From Coffea arabica (lineage: Eukaryota; Streptophyta; Magnoliopsida; Gentianales; Rubiaceae): DNA of 64,000 nucleotides. The notes beneath the pieces are model-generated. The model had not been told where the DNA came from, did no database searches, and worked only from the letters and a program-made list of their open reading frames with translations. Each line of letters starts with the position of its first letter. Position 1 is the stretch's first letter. Both the position numbers and the translations under genes were made by a program. The stretch lies in assembly GCF_036785885.1 (NCBI RefSeq), contig NC_092312.1, positions 18,866,001-18,930,000 of the forward strand. The letters run 5' to 3'. Below, in pieces: positions 24,857-36,949 of the stretch.

Positions 24857-25562
24857 TTGATTATAACAACAGAACCGATGATGCTCTAGTGATGATGATG
24901 CTCTAGTGATAGACTACTGCTTCGCTGCATCAGAAATCAGACAAGTGAAACTGATCGACCTAATCACTCCGTAATGAATCAAAAAACCGCCAAAATTTGT
25001 TTTACATACCTTTAAATTTAGTAGAAAACTTCTGCAAGGGAATCCCCACCAAAGACTGAGGATCGAGATGCCGAAGTAGAAATCGATGGGAAATAAATAC
25101 AGGAAGAGAACAGCGGTCTGCAATAAATAAAACAATAAAGGGAGAGGTTGAGAGTTGAGAGTGAGGAAGCAAGGTAGGTGGAGACCCGATAGAAAAGACT
25201 CAAAAGAGGAATTTGAGAGGGAGGGAGAGAAGGAAAGGTTGACCCACTTCCTGCTACTGCTATTAAGCTTAAGTTACGCACATGGCGTCTGATAACAACA
25301 AAGACTCACTGTGTCAACTCGGCCCTCTCTCCATTCCATTTTCATTTTGTGACGTTTTCTTTGGAGACTTTTGGGTTCTTTGTTTAGAGGTTTTTTTTTA
25401 TTCTGCATGTCGCTTTCGCCACTCTCCAGTCCCAGTCTCTCGTTGCGTTTTGGCGTTAAAAAAGCAAACAAACGTTTTTGCACTTTGTTTCCTGCAGAAT
25501 CGGAATCGGATTTGCAGTCATGTTTTGATTTGGTAGACGACCTGCTCACCGTTTGGAATCCT

Positions 25563-25787
25563 CGGTGACATGTTTTTCTATGCCACCAATCTAGTACCAC
25601 CTATAATATTGCGTCAAGTGTCCTGTTATTATTTACACTTTAATTTTCTAATAATTCAACTTGATTTGGTTTAATACAATTAAACCAAATCAAGTTGAAT
25701 TATTAGAAAATTAAAGTGTAAATAATAACAGGACACTTGGCACAATATTATAGGTGGCATTGAATTGACATAGAAAATATGTCACCG
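25563..25787. mobile_element. Foldback MITE with near-perfect hairpin
   Basis: The whole 225 bases form an inverted repeat whose ends read CGGTGACAT and ATGTCACCG. The inner part, 25615-25675 against 25679-25739, is a perfect 61-base palindrome pair with only three bases between. The outer arms also pair but with mismatches and a short indel. Flanks GGAATCCT (25555-25562) and AAAATCCT (25788-25795) match at 6 of 8 bases, consistent with an 8-bp target duplication. It has no coding capacity, so it is non-autonomous. The perfect inner arms suggest either youth or sequence correction. Confidence 0.85.
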
Positions 25788-26917
25788 AAAATCCTAAGTG
25801 CTCACCCACATCTCAGCTCTGCCATGTTGACTCTCTTTTTTTTAAAATTTTTTTTTTTTTAAAAGAGCTTTGGGTGGCCTGGTGGTGTATAGTAGTAGCA
25901 AATGATCCAACCCAACAGAGACATGCCTTGGTCTTGGCCCTGGCCCTGGCCCGTGGTCCTGCCAGCAACAACAGGAGGTTGAATTGCATCTCTCTCAAGT
26001 TGGCACAAATATAATTTATCCGATTATAAAATTCGTACAAATCCTATACATGCATAAAAACAAACACTTTGCAGCTGACTTTTGAGAAAATTTCATCCGA
26101 CGCCTGAAGGGGTAAATATGAAAGAGGAAAATTGTAATATAAATACTTAAACGCAAAGTACAACGTGATCATGCGTGTTTCAATACGTTGTTTCCATAGT
26201 GCCCTTCTATACGTGGGTGCGATAAATTGTTGAAAATTTGTCAAAAAAAAAAAAAGGTATAATTAATACAAATAGAAAAATGCCATCAACACAGAGCAAA
26301 AATGCCATTAATGTCTTAAATGCTGCTTCTGTGTATGAAGTGATCAGTTTACACTCTAAACTATCCATTATTCAAACAAAAAAAAAGTAGTTTATTCGAT
26401 TGCAAACTAAAGGAAACCTTGAGATGAGGAATTCCACTCCCGTAAAAGGATAGAATTGATTAAAATCAATAATTGAGACATGTTCAAGACGGTATTTAAG
26501 TATTATTATCTTATGAAACTTACTCTATTGCTCGTAAAGTTGCCTTCAAAGTCATTTAAAAATGGTGGGTTTTTAAGATATTTCACGCTATCTAAGATTC
26601 GGTCCAAGGAAATTTCCAGATGTCATTCATTAGGCACCATCCGGGGATGACGCAGGGGAACAAGTTAGAAAAATGATGGCAGGAAGCTTATGTATATATG
26701 AGTGGGTCCGGGAATAGGAGTAGGAGTTGAATGACTCCCAAACTATAGGCAAAGTCGAAAGAGGGGGACGCGGGGGCAGGAGAGGATGATGAAGATGAGC
26801 TGTCCTCGTCTTCCATAGTGAATTATAAGTATAATGTAAATTTAAATTTAAAATTCAAAATCATACACATATGACATATATTTAAAATTACAAGTATAAT
26901 TTTGGAAAAAATAAAAG

Positions 26918-27000
26918 TCTATTTGGATGGAGTATTATTTGAAATAATTACTGTAATATTTTTTTATTTATAATGGTATACATGTGTGATAAAAAAAATA
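26918..27000 (-). mobile_element. Short AT-rich MITE-like repeat, inverted copy
   Basis: The stretch TATTATTTGAAATAATTACT and the following bases match the reverse complement of about 28080-28165 through the ATTACTGTA core and the T-rich part that follows. Ends are not sharp. Family assignment is by these internal matches only. Confidence 0.45.
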
Positions 27001-28016
27001 CTTAGAAATGTAAAAATATTAGTTGATAAGTGTACTTATGATACAAGCGAAATATTCTTTATTTTTAAAAAATTTGTTATTCTTGTGCACGCGAATAGGT
27101 GGTGCCAAAGCTAACACAGATGGCAGATTCTAGTAGTTATCCTAGAAGTCGAATTTTTTGGACATTCACCCGCTCTTAAGTCCAGTTTGATAATTCAATT
27201 CAACATTTAAATTGAACAAATTTACGTTCAGACGCGTTTGATAACAAAAACTAAAACATACAAATTAATCAAGTGCCACTAAATTTTTTAGATAAAACTT
27301 GTTTAAAAAAATAAATGGATACACTCTATCACTTACTAAATGATAAACTATTCGCTATTCACCGTTATCTTTTGAGGTGGGAAGACCCAATAACGCCCAG
27401 CTCCATCCCCCTCCAAAAGCAACCAAGACCGGTATCAGAGATTGGATATGACAATTCCTCCATTTACATGGAATGAAAATTTAGCCGTCCAATGAATGAA
27501 AAGTTGATGATCTAATAACCCAAGGCCCCGTTCCCTCGATTGAAATGTCACCAGCCTAAGGCCTGATCTAATAACCTAAGGCCCGCTCCACGAGAGGCAG
27601 CTTATTTTGTTTATCCTACCCCCCTTGTGGAGTGGACGGGTCAGAGTGCTTTGATTTTGGGTGGAAAGACCCATTCATTAGTAACTAACAATAATATATG
27701 ATTTATGGGGACAAAACATCAAGAAAATTCCCATCAAAGGTGATTGCGCCTGCTTTTTTGTTTTGTTGCTTTGTTAAACTTTTCAAAGCATTTTTATATT
27801 TTCTTGTTGAATTCAAACCCAGTTGTAGAGGATATTTCTTGTTGAATTAAAAAAAAAAAAAAAGGAACGAAATATTTCTCTTACGGATTGAGTACCATTT
27901 CTTGATTGTAATCAATGCGCATCAATGATCAAGTGCACGGTACAAATCAGCAGAGTTGCTAGCATAGAGAATTATGTATACATTAACCAAAAGATCCAAA
28001 ATGGTAGCAATATGGG

Positions 28017-28352
28017 TTTGTTTGGATAATAAAATTATCCCAAATCATTATCATGAACGCATTTTTCAACTCACTTTTTTATATTTCCAACTCATCTTTT
28101 TATCTCACATACATCACACCACAAAAAGTGCTACAGTAATTATTTTAAATAATATTTCAAGTAATTCCCCCGACTCTACTACTACTAGTACAATATTAAT
28201 AATAATAAGTGTGTTTGGACAGGAGATCATTTGCCCAAATATATTTACTCACATCATCGTTAAAATTTTCAATGCACTTTTTTTATTTTTTTAATTATCT
28301 TTTTATGTCACATACGTCACGTCAGTGAAAATATCCGAAATAATTTACAATG
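28017..28352 (+). mobile_element. Two adjacent copies of an AT-rich MITE-like repeat
   Basis: Copy one (about 28017-28172) and copy two (about 28208-28352) each open with TGTTTGGA, pass through a T-rich middle and a CACATAC(A/G)TCAC segment, and end in an AAATAATTT-type stretch. A third copy lies inverted at 26918-27000. Terminal repeats are short and target duplications were not resolved. Confidence 0.5.
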
Positions 28353-28735
28353 ATTGATCCGACAGAATAAACAGTTAGATTAATCTGTTCAAAATAAAAT
28401 AGTGAAGGTGAGGAAAAATCGATCGACTGCTGCTACTACTCATCATTGTTCGTGAAGCGATGATTGGATTTTCGTAGTGCAATGATGAGGAAGCTTTCCC
28501 CTTTTTCCTGTCCAAAACTCCAAATTTAGCCAAAGAACAGGGGGACTCCGCGAGTGTTTGATTTTGCATTTTAGTCCCAAAAAGTGAAGGTGAGGGTAGT
28601 AGTACCCCCAAGTTCTTACTATTAAGTCCAATTACGCTCAAACGTCAAGATTCACACAACAATCCCGCCCACCTTTTCCAGTTTCCAGTTTCCAGTCCCC
28701 CCGCAACGCCCAAAAAAAAATCAAATCAACGTAGG

Positions 28736-28743
28736 TATAAATA
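28736..28743 (+). promoter_or_regulatory. TATA box candidate for the PB1 gene
   Basis: TATAAATA sits about 410 bases upstream of the PB1 gene ATG and is followed by a C/T-rich stretch typical of a long plant 5'UTR. The distance implies a leader of roughly 380 bases if no intron intervenes. Confidence 0.5.
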
Positions 28744-29155
28744 CAGTCCCCAAACTTCCCGCCGGAGGGAAGGGAGAGGGGAAGCCCACGCTTCTTCCCC
28801 CATGACCCACACGGCTAATCTCCAAAACCCATTCTAATCTCCCCCTCACCCACACCACTCTCCACCTCTACCTTCTCACCACGTCATCCATTCCCCGCAC
28901 GGACCTCAGGTCAACTTATCAAACCGTACCTCACAACCCAAGTTAACCACCATCCTCCGTCTCCCTACCCTCTTCTCTCCCCCAGCCCACAACAATCAAG
29001 TGGACTAAAGTCTAGACCAAAAAAAAAAAAAACTTCAAGAAATAAAAAGACCCAAAATAAAAAAAACCCATTCAAATTCAACCACTGCCTCTCTCTTCTC
29101 CACTCTGCTATACAATACTCTCCACTCTCTCTTCTTCTCCAGTGACGTAGGGCCC

Positions 29156-30769
29156 ATGGAGACCTACCCTTACCAGCCGTCTTATCCTGATTCCGGCGAT
29201 TCCTCTCCCCGGTCCCGCGAAATTGACTTCGAAAACCCAGCCCCCTGGGAGGACTCCCAGAACCCCCAACAATCCCTCGCCTCTAAGGTCAAATTCATGT
29301 GTAGCTATGGCGGCAAAATCCACCCCCGCCCCCATGACAATCTGCTGTCTTATGTAGGCGGCGAGACTAAAATCCTAGCCGTCGATCGTAATATTACGTT
29401 TGCATCGCTGATCGCGAAGCTATCGTCGCTGTGTGATTGCGCCAGCGTTTCGTTCAAGTATCAGCTTCCCGGGGAAGATCTTGATGCGTTGATCTCTGTG
29501 ACAAATGATGACGACCTTGAACACATGATGCATGAGTATGATCGGCTCTACAGGGCGTCTCCCAAGCCCGCGAGGCTGAGGTTGTTTCTGTTTCCGGCGA
29601 GTCCTGCGCCTCCGTCGCAGTCGCCGACGGTCGTTGGGGCGAGGAGTTTTGGGTCTGATGATCAGGTGATTAAGTCTGAGAAAGAGAGGTTTGTGGAGGC
29701 TCTGAACTCTGGGCCTATTCAGACCGCTCCTCCGCCGTCCGCCGTGGCTGCGTCTCCGCCTCAGACCGCGAATGTGGATTTCTTATTCGGGTTGGAGAAA
29801 GGAATGGTTCCACCGCCTCAGCAGCAGCATCAGCATCAGCATCAGCATCTGCAATCTCCTCCGCTTCCGGCTGGGGTGAAATTAAGAGATCCGGTTGCTG
29901 AACAGGCTTTGCATGAGCATGAAATTCCGGGTCCGGCTTTGGATGACAGAGTGATCGGGTCGGATTCGATCCAGAAGCACATTCAGGATCTTCAGAGGTT
30001 GAGAATTGAAGAGCAGCAGGGGTTGTACCGCAGGCAGAGCGACGATAATCTCGCAGGAGGGTATCCCGTGGGAGGCGGGGGTGAGTATTACGTTCAGAAG
30101 GTCCCGGAGAAGGTTTCTCCGGTCTCCGTGCCCGGAACCATGGCCATACCGACGGCAGGATACTGGCCGCCTGAGAAGCAAGTGGCAGGTGGGGTTTTCC
30201 CGGCGAGTACTTTCGGCACAGACCAGCAAGTATACATGATCCCAGCTCCGGCGGGAGCGTACCACCCGCAGATGGTAAGACCGGTGACTGGGCCCACGGG
30301 GCAAGGGTACTACACCGTTCAGAGGGTGCCAGAGATGTACCGGGAGCAGCAGCAGCAGCCGTACAATGTTGCACAGCAGATGGGGGCTCCGGTACAGTCC
30401 GTTGCGGCGCCGCCGCCTAGCCATTCCCCTCAAGGACCGCCCACCAAAGTAACAGCAGGAGGAGGAGGGGGGGCTTACACAGACGGATATGGGATGGTGA
30501 GGCCGGCGACGTCAGGCGGAGTTGGGGTGACGGAGACGGGGTACGGACAGGTGGCGTACGATAGTGGACTTGGGAGACAGGTGTACTATCCAGCGCAGGG
30601 AGGCGTAAATGTAATGGGGGGCCCATCACCACAAGCACCACCACCACAAGCACAACAATATCATCATGCCATGGCTGCTTCCACTGCTGCTGCTACCATG
30701 GGTGACGTCAGAGCGCTAAATCAGGAAGCGGGTAAGGTTGTTCCGAAGGCTACGCAAGCTTCCGTGTGA
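29156..30769 (+). CDS. PB1-domain (octicosapeptide/Phox/Bem1p) protein
   Basis: Intronless, 537 residues. A PB1 domain spans about residues 45-145. It has a basic front, VKFMCSYGGKIHPRP, and the acidic OPCA-like end SVTNDDDLEHMMHEYDRL, so it may pair head to tail with other PB1 proteins. The remainder is low in complexity and likely disordered: Pro/Gln/His-rich (QQQHQHQHQHLQSPP near residue 222), Gly-rich, with YYVQK and YYTVQRVPEMY-like aromatic islands, and a Pro/Gln/Ala-rich tail ending TQASV. This matches the plant family that includes the Arabidopsis gene next to FAAH (At5g64430, from memory). Such proteins are thought to be scaffolds; no enzyme motif is present. GC content is higher than in neighbouring genes, which produces long false frames on the opposite strand. 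Confidence 0.93.
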   Translation: METYPYQPSYPDSGDSSPRSREIDFENPAPWEDSQNPQQSLASKVKFMCSYGGKIHPRPHDNLLSYVGGETKILAVDRNITFASLIAKLSSLCDCASVSFKYQLPGEDLDALISVTNDDDLEHMMHEYDRLYRASPKPARLRLFLFPASPAPPSQSPTVVGARSFGSDDQVIKSEKERFVEALNSGPIQTAPPPSAVAASPPQTANVDFLFGLEKGMVPPPQQQHQHQHQHLQSPPLPAGVKLRDPVAEQALHEHEIPGPALDDRVIGSDSIQKHIQDLQRLRIEEQQGLYRRQSDDNLAGGYPVGGGGEYYVQKVPEKVSPVSVPGTMAIPTAGYWPPEKQVAGGVFPASTFGTDQQVYMIPAPAGAYHPQMVRPVTGPTGQGYYTVQRVPEMYREQQQQPYNVAQQMGAPVQSVAAPPPSHSPQGPPTKVTAGGGGGAYTDGYGMVRPATSGGVGVTETGYGQVAYDSGLGRQVYYPAQGGVNVMGGPSPQAPPPQAQQYHHAMAASTAAATMGDVRALNQEAGKVVPKATQASV

Positions 30770-32226
30770 AAGCGAACATCGCATAAGTACTACTACTATT
30801 ACCTAGTAGCGAGTAATAATTACAGTTACGGAGTAAAAAAGCAGTAAAATAAAATTCATGCTGTTATTAAAATAATAATTATAAAAAAAAGAGCTAAAAA
30901 TCATATGAGCAGAGGGATTTACTGCTGCTGCTGCTGCTGCTTTAGTAGTAGGACTATTGTTAATTTTGGTTTTACTCCTCTTTACGTCATTGTTGTGTTG
31001 AGAAAAAGTTCCATTATTCCTTAGATCTTAGTAGTGAATTAGCGTTCTATGTAAATTGATGTGGAAATTATATCGGCTTTGTTTTGTTGGGGGTCAAGGG
31101 CGTCGTTGTCTATGATTGTTTTTTTTTTCTTCTTGGTTATTATGGTCGATGTGTGTTACGATCCGCCGAGCGAAGACGAGGAAGATGGAATGATTCTCGA
31201 GCGGGCTGCCTGCCTTTATTATGCAATATGTGGTTCCCTCCACTCCCAGTGACCGCGGCTACGTCGTTTCTTTTATTCAATTTTGGCGTAGGCCGTGGGT
31301 AATTCCCTTGATGATTAATTTGCCTCTGCTCTCTCTCTCTTCACTGATTTTTCCGGCGGGTATATATGCAAATTGTTTTAAATATATTACTTTATTTACA
31401 TCATAAACATAATTTTTAATTTTTTTTTTTTTTCACACTCTTAATTATTTTTTCATCTCGCAAAAATATTTTACATCAAATGCTATATAACTTTTGGTCC
31501 TTTTGGGATAGAGAAAGCAATTATCATCCCTAACATAGGACTACTTTTTTTAGGTTGTAGACCTTTTCAGTTTGAAGTTAATGCCATTTGTGGGGAGAAC
31601 GCAAGCCCATATTGATGTCTGATCTGTTCATTGATGTCTAATCTTCCCGCTGATTCTAGTTTAAGAAACAAAAGAACAAAGGCCACCTTACCTGGCAGTA
31701 GTATCTGTTTGTGTTCGGTTTTAAGAGCTTTCGAGAGGACAATAGGCTGGCAAATAAGAGTGACTTTTGGCTGCCAAAATCCTGCATGTTTTTCTGTGCT
31801 TTAAACTGGGAACGGGAACGCCTAAGTTCCACGCAATCATTTGCCAGCCAAAATCCTCCATGTTGTAGCTACCCCCTCCTACAAGACAACCGAGGGAAGT
31901 CAAAAATCTATCACTACCTTCCTCGGGAAGTCTTGCACATTACTGGCCGTTTGTGGGCCTCCGAAAATAAGCAGAAGGGGGGAATTGACTATTTTCATCG
32001 GTTGAGCATCAGGAGAAAAAGGACATATGTATACGCCAATTGTTCTGTTTAATAAAAAATTGTTGCGAGTTTATACATATTTTTTTATTATTTTATATAT
32101 ATTAAATCGTTATAATATTTTTTTATTAAAAAAATTTTGAAAATAGCAATCCAATCCAAACCGGGCCCCTTGTGTTTCTTGCATGGCAAGTTGGACTTGT
32201 GAGGACGAAGCATTGCTTTGGTGGAG

Positions 32227-32593
32227 GGCATAGTTGTCAAAATCGCGATCCGGATCGTAACATCGTATGATCTTACGATCCGGATAATCAAAATCGATTC
32301 GGATCGTATTTAGAGTCACAAATCATATTAATCTCTGTAGAATCGTAACAGGATCGTGTAGGATCGTACGATCCTACAATTTTTTTGTAAATTTGTGAAA
32401 TACGAAACTCTATTTTGCAAGTAAATGAAAATATTTGTGGTATATTTATAATTTATCAAAGAATTGTAACCTTTAATTGCAATTAAGAGTTTTTGGTAGG
32501 ATCTTACGATCCGATCCTCCTGTGAAACTAAAATCGATCCTACCTCCTGTGAAACTAAAATCGATCCTACGTAGAATTTCGATTTTACAAACC
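32227..32593. mobile_element. MULE-like MITE with perfect 9-bp target duplication
   Basis: The flanks are identical 9-mers, TTGGTGGAG, at 32218-32226 and 32594-32602. The ends are imperfect terminal inverted repeats: GGCATAGTTGTCAAAATCG on the left, and the right end read on the other strand is GGTTTGTAAAATCG. Inside are many short ATCGTA and GGATCGT-type palindromic motifs, and a tandem pair of a 27-base unit containing TGTGAAACTAAAATCGATCC at about 32517-32572. A 9-bp duplication is characteristic of Mutator-like elements. The 367-base length without a coding frame makes it non-autonomous. Confidence 0.8.
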
Positions 32594-33864
32594 TTGGTGG
32601 AGAGTGGTGCAAGACCCTCGAACGGAAACTCGAGAGTGAAGTAATTTTTGTTTAGTTGGCCTCCATGTGAATATCTGCAGTGGAAATGATTAGGTCAGGT
32701 GAACGAGCAATAAGGATTCCTCCTTAAAGCATGTGATGTCCATAGAATCCCCGAACGTGGCATTGCTGTTCATGAAGACGTACTTTTGGCCAAGCGGTAA
32801 CACTTCTTGGATATATATTACTATTATTTGTTCTACTACGTAATGCTTTTGATATCCACCACCACCACCACTGGTGTTTTGCTTTGCTAAGAATTTAGCT
32901 TTAAGTATACATATATATATGCCAGCGAGTTGGCTACTTGGCCACATGCTTGGTTTGAGAAAGCTATAGACGGTTGCGATGCAGCTTACCTTAGCTCTCA
33001 TCCTGCTCCCAAAAAGGGTGGACGCTAGTTGTTGGCATGAATGCCTATAAGCACGGGAGCATGATCCAACTGCCATTTCCACCCCTAGTGACTTTTAGTA
33101 GCATTCAGTACAGTTAATAGCTTTTTTTAAAAAAAAAAAAAAATCAGACGACAACAGTTAACAGCCAGTAACGCAGAGGCCTCGGGAGCAATTAGTCTAA
33201 CTTATTCGTTCCTATCCTAGCCTACACTAGCGGACAGTTACTCTAGCCTATTAGATCATACAGGTACACTGTTCAAAATCATATACAGTGATACATTGAA
33301 GTGAGGTAAGGCTTGAAGAACGTTTGACCTCTAAAATCCATTAAGATTTAATAGTCTTTGGTGGCAGCCAACGAACGGTCCAAAGGGTCGTTAACAGCTT
33401 AGCTAGTAACTTATTTTGTTGGTTTTGGTTTAAGTTTAGCCTTTTCTATTCTATTCTAAATGAAGTATCAATATATAATTTATCTGACAGGGACATTAGT
33501 TAGGTAGTGCTGAAAATCTAATGATAACTAAAAATGAAAAACGAATTGTCGAGGGTGAAAATTTTTGTCGTTCTGGCTCTAATATGGAACCTAATTTGAG
33601 TTCCAATTCAGCTAGATCGATTTTCTTCTATCTCAAATGAAAAAAAGAAAAGGTGGGGGCACCATTTATACCCTAGACAAATAGCCAAAATACCACGAGA
33701 ACTTTAGATGATAGAGTGAAAACGACGAGCTGATTTTTAGTAATGATGTAACGGATTCTGCTTCCCCTCCCCAGTCCCCGCCCTCAAATACAAAGAACAA
33801 AACAATAAAAAGGGGGAAAAAAAAGAGAAAAGAATTTAAAAGATTTCACTTTAATTGCTGTTCT

Positions 33865-34020
33865 TATCCATGTTTTGAAAATCGGATCAGACCGATCGGT
33901 TGAATTGCGAATCAATCATGATACCGGTCCAATTCTATACTACAGTTGAAATTGTCAAATAACTAGTCAAGACCGGTCAAGCTCATCAAAATCGATCGAA
34001 CCTGTGATTCCCGCTTTTCA
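33865..34020. mobile_element. Fragment of a GATCGG-rich short repeat
   Basis: The stretch opens with CCATGTTTTGAAAATCGG and contains several GACCGATCGG and GACCGGTC-type palindromic motifs, a composition common in plant non-autonomous DNA transposons. A matching terminal inverted repeat on the right was not found, so it may be truncated. Confidence 0.35.
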
Positions 34021-34210
34021 GTTTGTCCCTTAATATTTTTTTTAAAGTTTTGCAAAATATAGCTAGCAAAAATCAAACTCGAGACCTTTGCTGTAAAAGG
34101 GCAGCGTAATAACTATTGCACCTTCACATTCAATTAGTCTCTTTTTATACCACATTTATGTAAAAATAAATCTCCTTTTTTTTTTCCTCAATTTTCTCTA
34201 CAAAATCTTA

Positions 34211-34355
34211 GGTTGTGTTTGGATTGTATTTTTCGTCATTTTTCATGAAAAATTTACTGTAGCGATTTAATATATGTGAGGGAAAAAAGTGATAGGAAAA
34301 TGTGATCACGGAAAACGACAATATTTTTCGACGGAAACAAGCAATCCAAGCAAGC
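34211..34355. mobile_element. Tourist-like (PIF/Harbinger) MITE with TTA duplication
   Basis: The left end is GGTTGTGTTTGGATTG and the right end CAATCCAAGCAAGC, forming an imperfect inverted repeat. It is flanked on both sides by TTA (34208-34210 and 34356-34358), the target preferred by PIF/Harbinger transposons. The 145-base body includes GTAGCG and CGACGG motifs and no coding capacity. Confidence 0.7.
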
Positions 34356-36949
34356 TTATCCTCTCATGACTCTTTTTTTAAAAAAAAATTTCAACTCTCT
34401 TTCTCTTCTCTTTTCTTTTATCATCCCCTTTTTAATCAAACATCTTTAGTTCAATTTATTGATATTTTCTTCTATCGTTTAATTTTGTTTTTGTCTATTA
34501 AATTGAAAAAAATTTAAAAAAATAATTATATTTCTTTAACTCTAAAAGCTAATTATTAACTACCACAACCACTCACTTTCATATCATTTTTTTGCTTTTT
34601 ATCAAGTTTGCATCTCTATTTTCGATTCTCCTGACTTCCTCCAAACTCCAAGTTTCTTCTTTTTTTTTTAAGTTGCAATCTTTGAATTTAAAAAACATGA
34701 ATTAAAATTTAAACTCATAATGTCTAATTATCATAGGCATGAATTTTGTATAATTTCAAAATATTGTGGCATTTTTTGAGTTGGATTTAAGATTATTTTT
34801 TGTAGATATAATTGAGATCGAGATGAAATTTATTTGTTTCAACTTATAATTTAAAATTTTATTTTTGAAAATATTAAAATTTTAAATTAGTCTATTGCAT
34901 GTCTTATTTTGTGTGTGTATGTATATGTATATATTTATATAAATTATTTTAAAAAAATAAATTAAAATTAAATTTTGATCTAAACCGCTCATCGATTTAA
35001 TTAATGATCCGAGTTTTAAAATATTAGTCCTTGTATGTGTATCCACGTCATGGGGTCGACGGTAGCGCGAAAAGTTTTAGTTAAATGTTGTAGTCTTCTC
35101 TCGTGGGGCCTTACCACTGTTAGATAGATTAGTCTGCTAAAATATTTACTCACTACAAGACAACTAAGGGGGAAAAAAAGTAAAAAAAGACAACTAAGAA
35201 AAGTGAGATAAGGAATAGCCGCAGATTGCAAAAGTTGCCGGCTTTTGAAGTGTCTTCGCAGGGTCCATTTATCGAAACACTCATACAAAAAATTGTGAGT
35301 TATGAAAGGGAATAGCCGCAGATTGAATTTCCGCAGGCGCAGATATACAGATTGACACATGCATGGATGGATGATATGTATTCTCATAGAAGCAACGCAC
35401 CATCATGGTTCAGGTCCCATCCACCAATTCTAATCTTTTGATTCAAGACTTCGTAGTTTTAGATATTTTCTTCCTTTCGAATGAGATGAGACGGGGAATG
35501 ACAAAGAAGTTTAGATATTTTTCTCTATTTCCCGATCAACGCAGTCGCTGCTTACCCACTTGTGACTTGACCCTCTCCGTTTCACACCGGCATTGCTTTC
35601 ATTCGCCGATTGGCCGATAGCTCATCGAATGTCACTTTTAGCAGCAGTAGTCACCTATTATTGTTTCGGGAGCCTGACTTGACCATGACGGTGATTAAAA
35701 TTGGATATATTTATTTATATATATAAAGAGAGACTTTTAGGAGCAGCCAAAGTCATTTAATGTTACTTTTTTTAATAAGATGTAAATTAAGGATTTAAAC
35801 TTCTATCCGTACACTAAAATTTAAAGGGTGTGCAACAGTGCATAGTTTTGATTTGAAAAAAAAAATGTTTCTGTTTTGTCTAAAGTAAGTAGAGGTGTTT
35901 ATGTGTTTAAAGGATTGGTTTTGTAAGTCAAAACTGTCATTTTCTAGTTGAACCTCTGAGTCTTCGCGAATCTGTTTAGACATTGAGATTAGGTTTCTCG
36001 CTGCGTAAAGATTGAACTAGGCATTGTGCCCCGCTGAGTTTTGCAGGGTGCCTATTATTGATTGTTGAAGAGTAATGTAAGATTTATCTATTAATTAATA
36101 TTTAGAGTGTTTTATATGATAGTAGGGTTGGAATAATATATTGGATTAATATATTTATAAATAGATATAGTAATATTGTTGTGATTTGTATTTAATTTTT
36201 AAGAGTAACAGGATGTAAATATTATTTAAATTAATGGAATGTAAATCATTTTTTAAGAGTTGAGATAAATTAATAATTCAAAATAATTTCGATATGTTTA
36301 TTTTTATACTGTTAAATATAAGTGGAAGCAGAATAAAGAAAATTTAGGGAACAGATAACTGCGATGTGCAAGAAGTTGTAGTGGACACGTTTAATTATGA
36401 TTGTTGGATAAAGTCTCTACTGAAGAATTGCAGATGATAATTATTTTCATTGAGCATGGTGAACAGGATGACACTTCCTTAATGTAAGAAGTGTTTTTGT
36501 GCGAATATTGGCTAGCTTTCTGTTATTTCTATTCCTTCTAGCTGAAAGATCCATCGACTTTTAGCATGATAGCAATTGATGACTCCTATATTGTTTGTTT
36601 GTATATGCGAGGGTATATCACCAATGAGTACCTGAGATAGAAAATAGGGAAAAAACGTAGTTGTATTATGAAATGATAGTAGCAATGTAGTGTATGAATT
36701 ATATTGATTGGAATGTGATTTGTATGAAACTTACCAAAGATTTAAGATCGTGTGTTAGATAGTGGAAGAGTTTAGTATTAGAAAAACTAAAAGAAAAGAA
36801 ATATAGTGAAGAATATAAATTCATAAATATAATATATGCAAATTAAGGATTTTTAACAATTTGAAATTATAAATTTAGAATCATATATTTGTATCTATTG
36901 ATTGAATAATTGTTTTTTGAATCAATAAATATTGGATTGATTTATTTTT

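Larger units (their letters stand above)
24857..29155. other. Intergenic between FAAH and PB1 genes (divergent promoters)
   Basis: The left part contains the FAAH 5'UTR with a likely small intron (24925-25009). A foldback element lies at 25563-25787. Copies of a short AT-rich repeat family occur at about 26918-27000 and 28017-28352. The right end is the C/T-rich promoter and leader of the PB1 gene. I see no protein-coding gene; the open frames present are short and lack family similarity. Confidence 0.6.

Noticed and set aside
28017-28352. Paired GTTTGGA-type repeats as LTRs of a small retroelement
   Set aside because: The copies are about 150 bases, nearly adjacent, without primer-binding or polypurine signals, and an inverted third copy exists, so a MITE family fits better.
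29715-30374. 219-residue open frame on the minus strand inside the PB1 gene
   Set aside because: It is antisense to a well-supported coding exon of high GC content, is Pro/Arg-rich without family character, and is best explained as a shadow frame.
32690-33082. 130-residue minus-strand open frame in the gene-poor region
   Set aside because: No recognisable domain, a Gly run that is only a CCA repeat on the other strand, no splice-supported extension and no conserved motif.
35016-35387. 123-residue minus-strand open frame
   Set aside because: Hydrophobic and basic composition typical of AT-rich chance frames; no family similarity.
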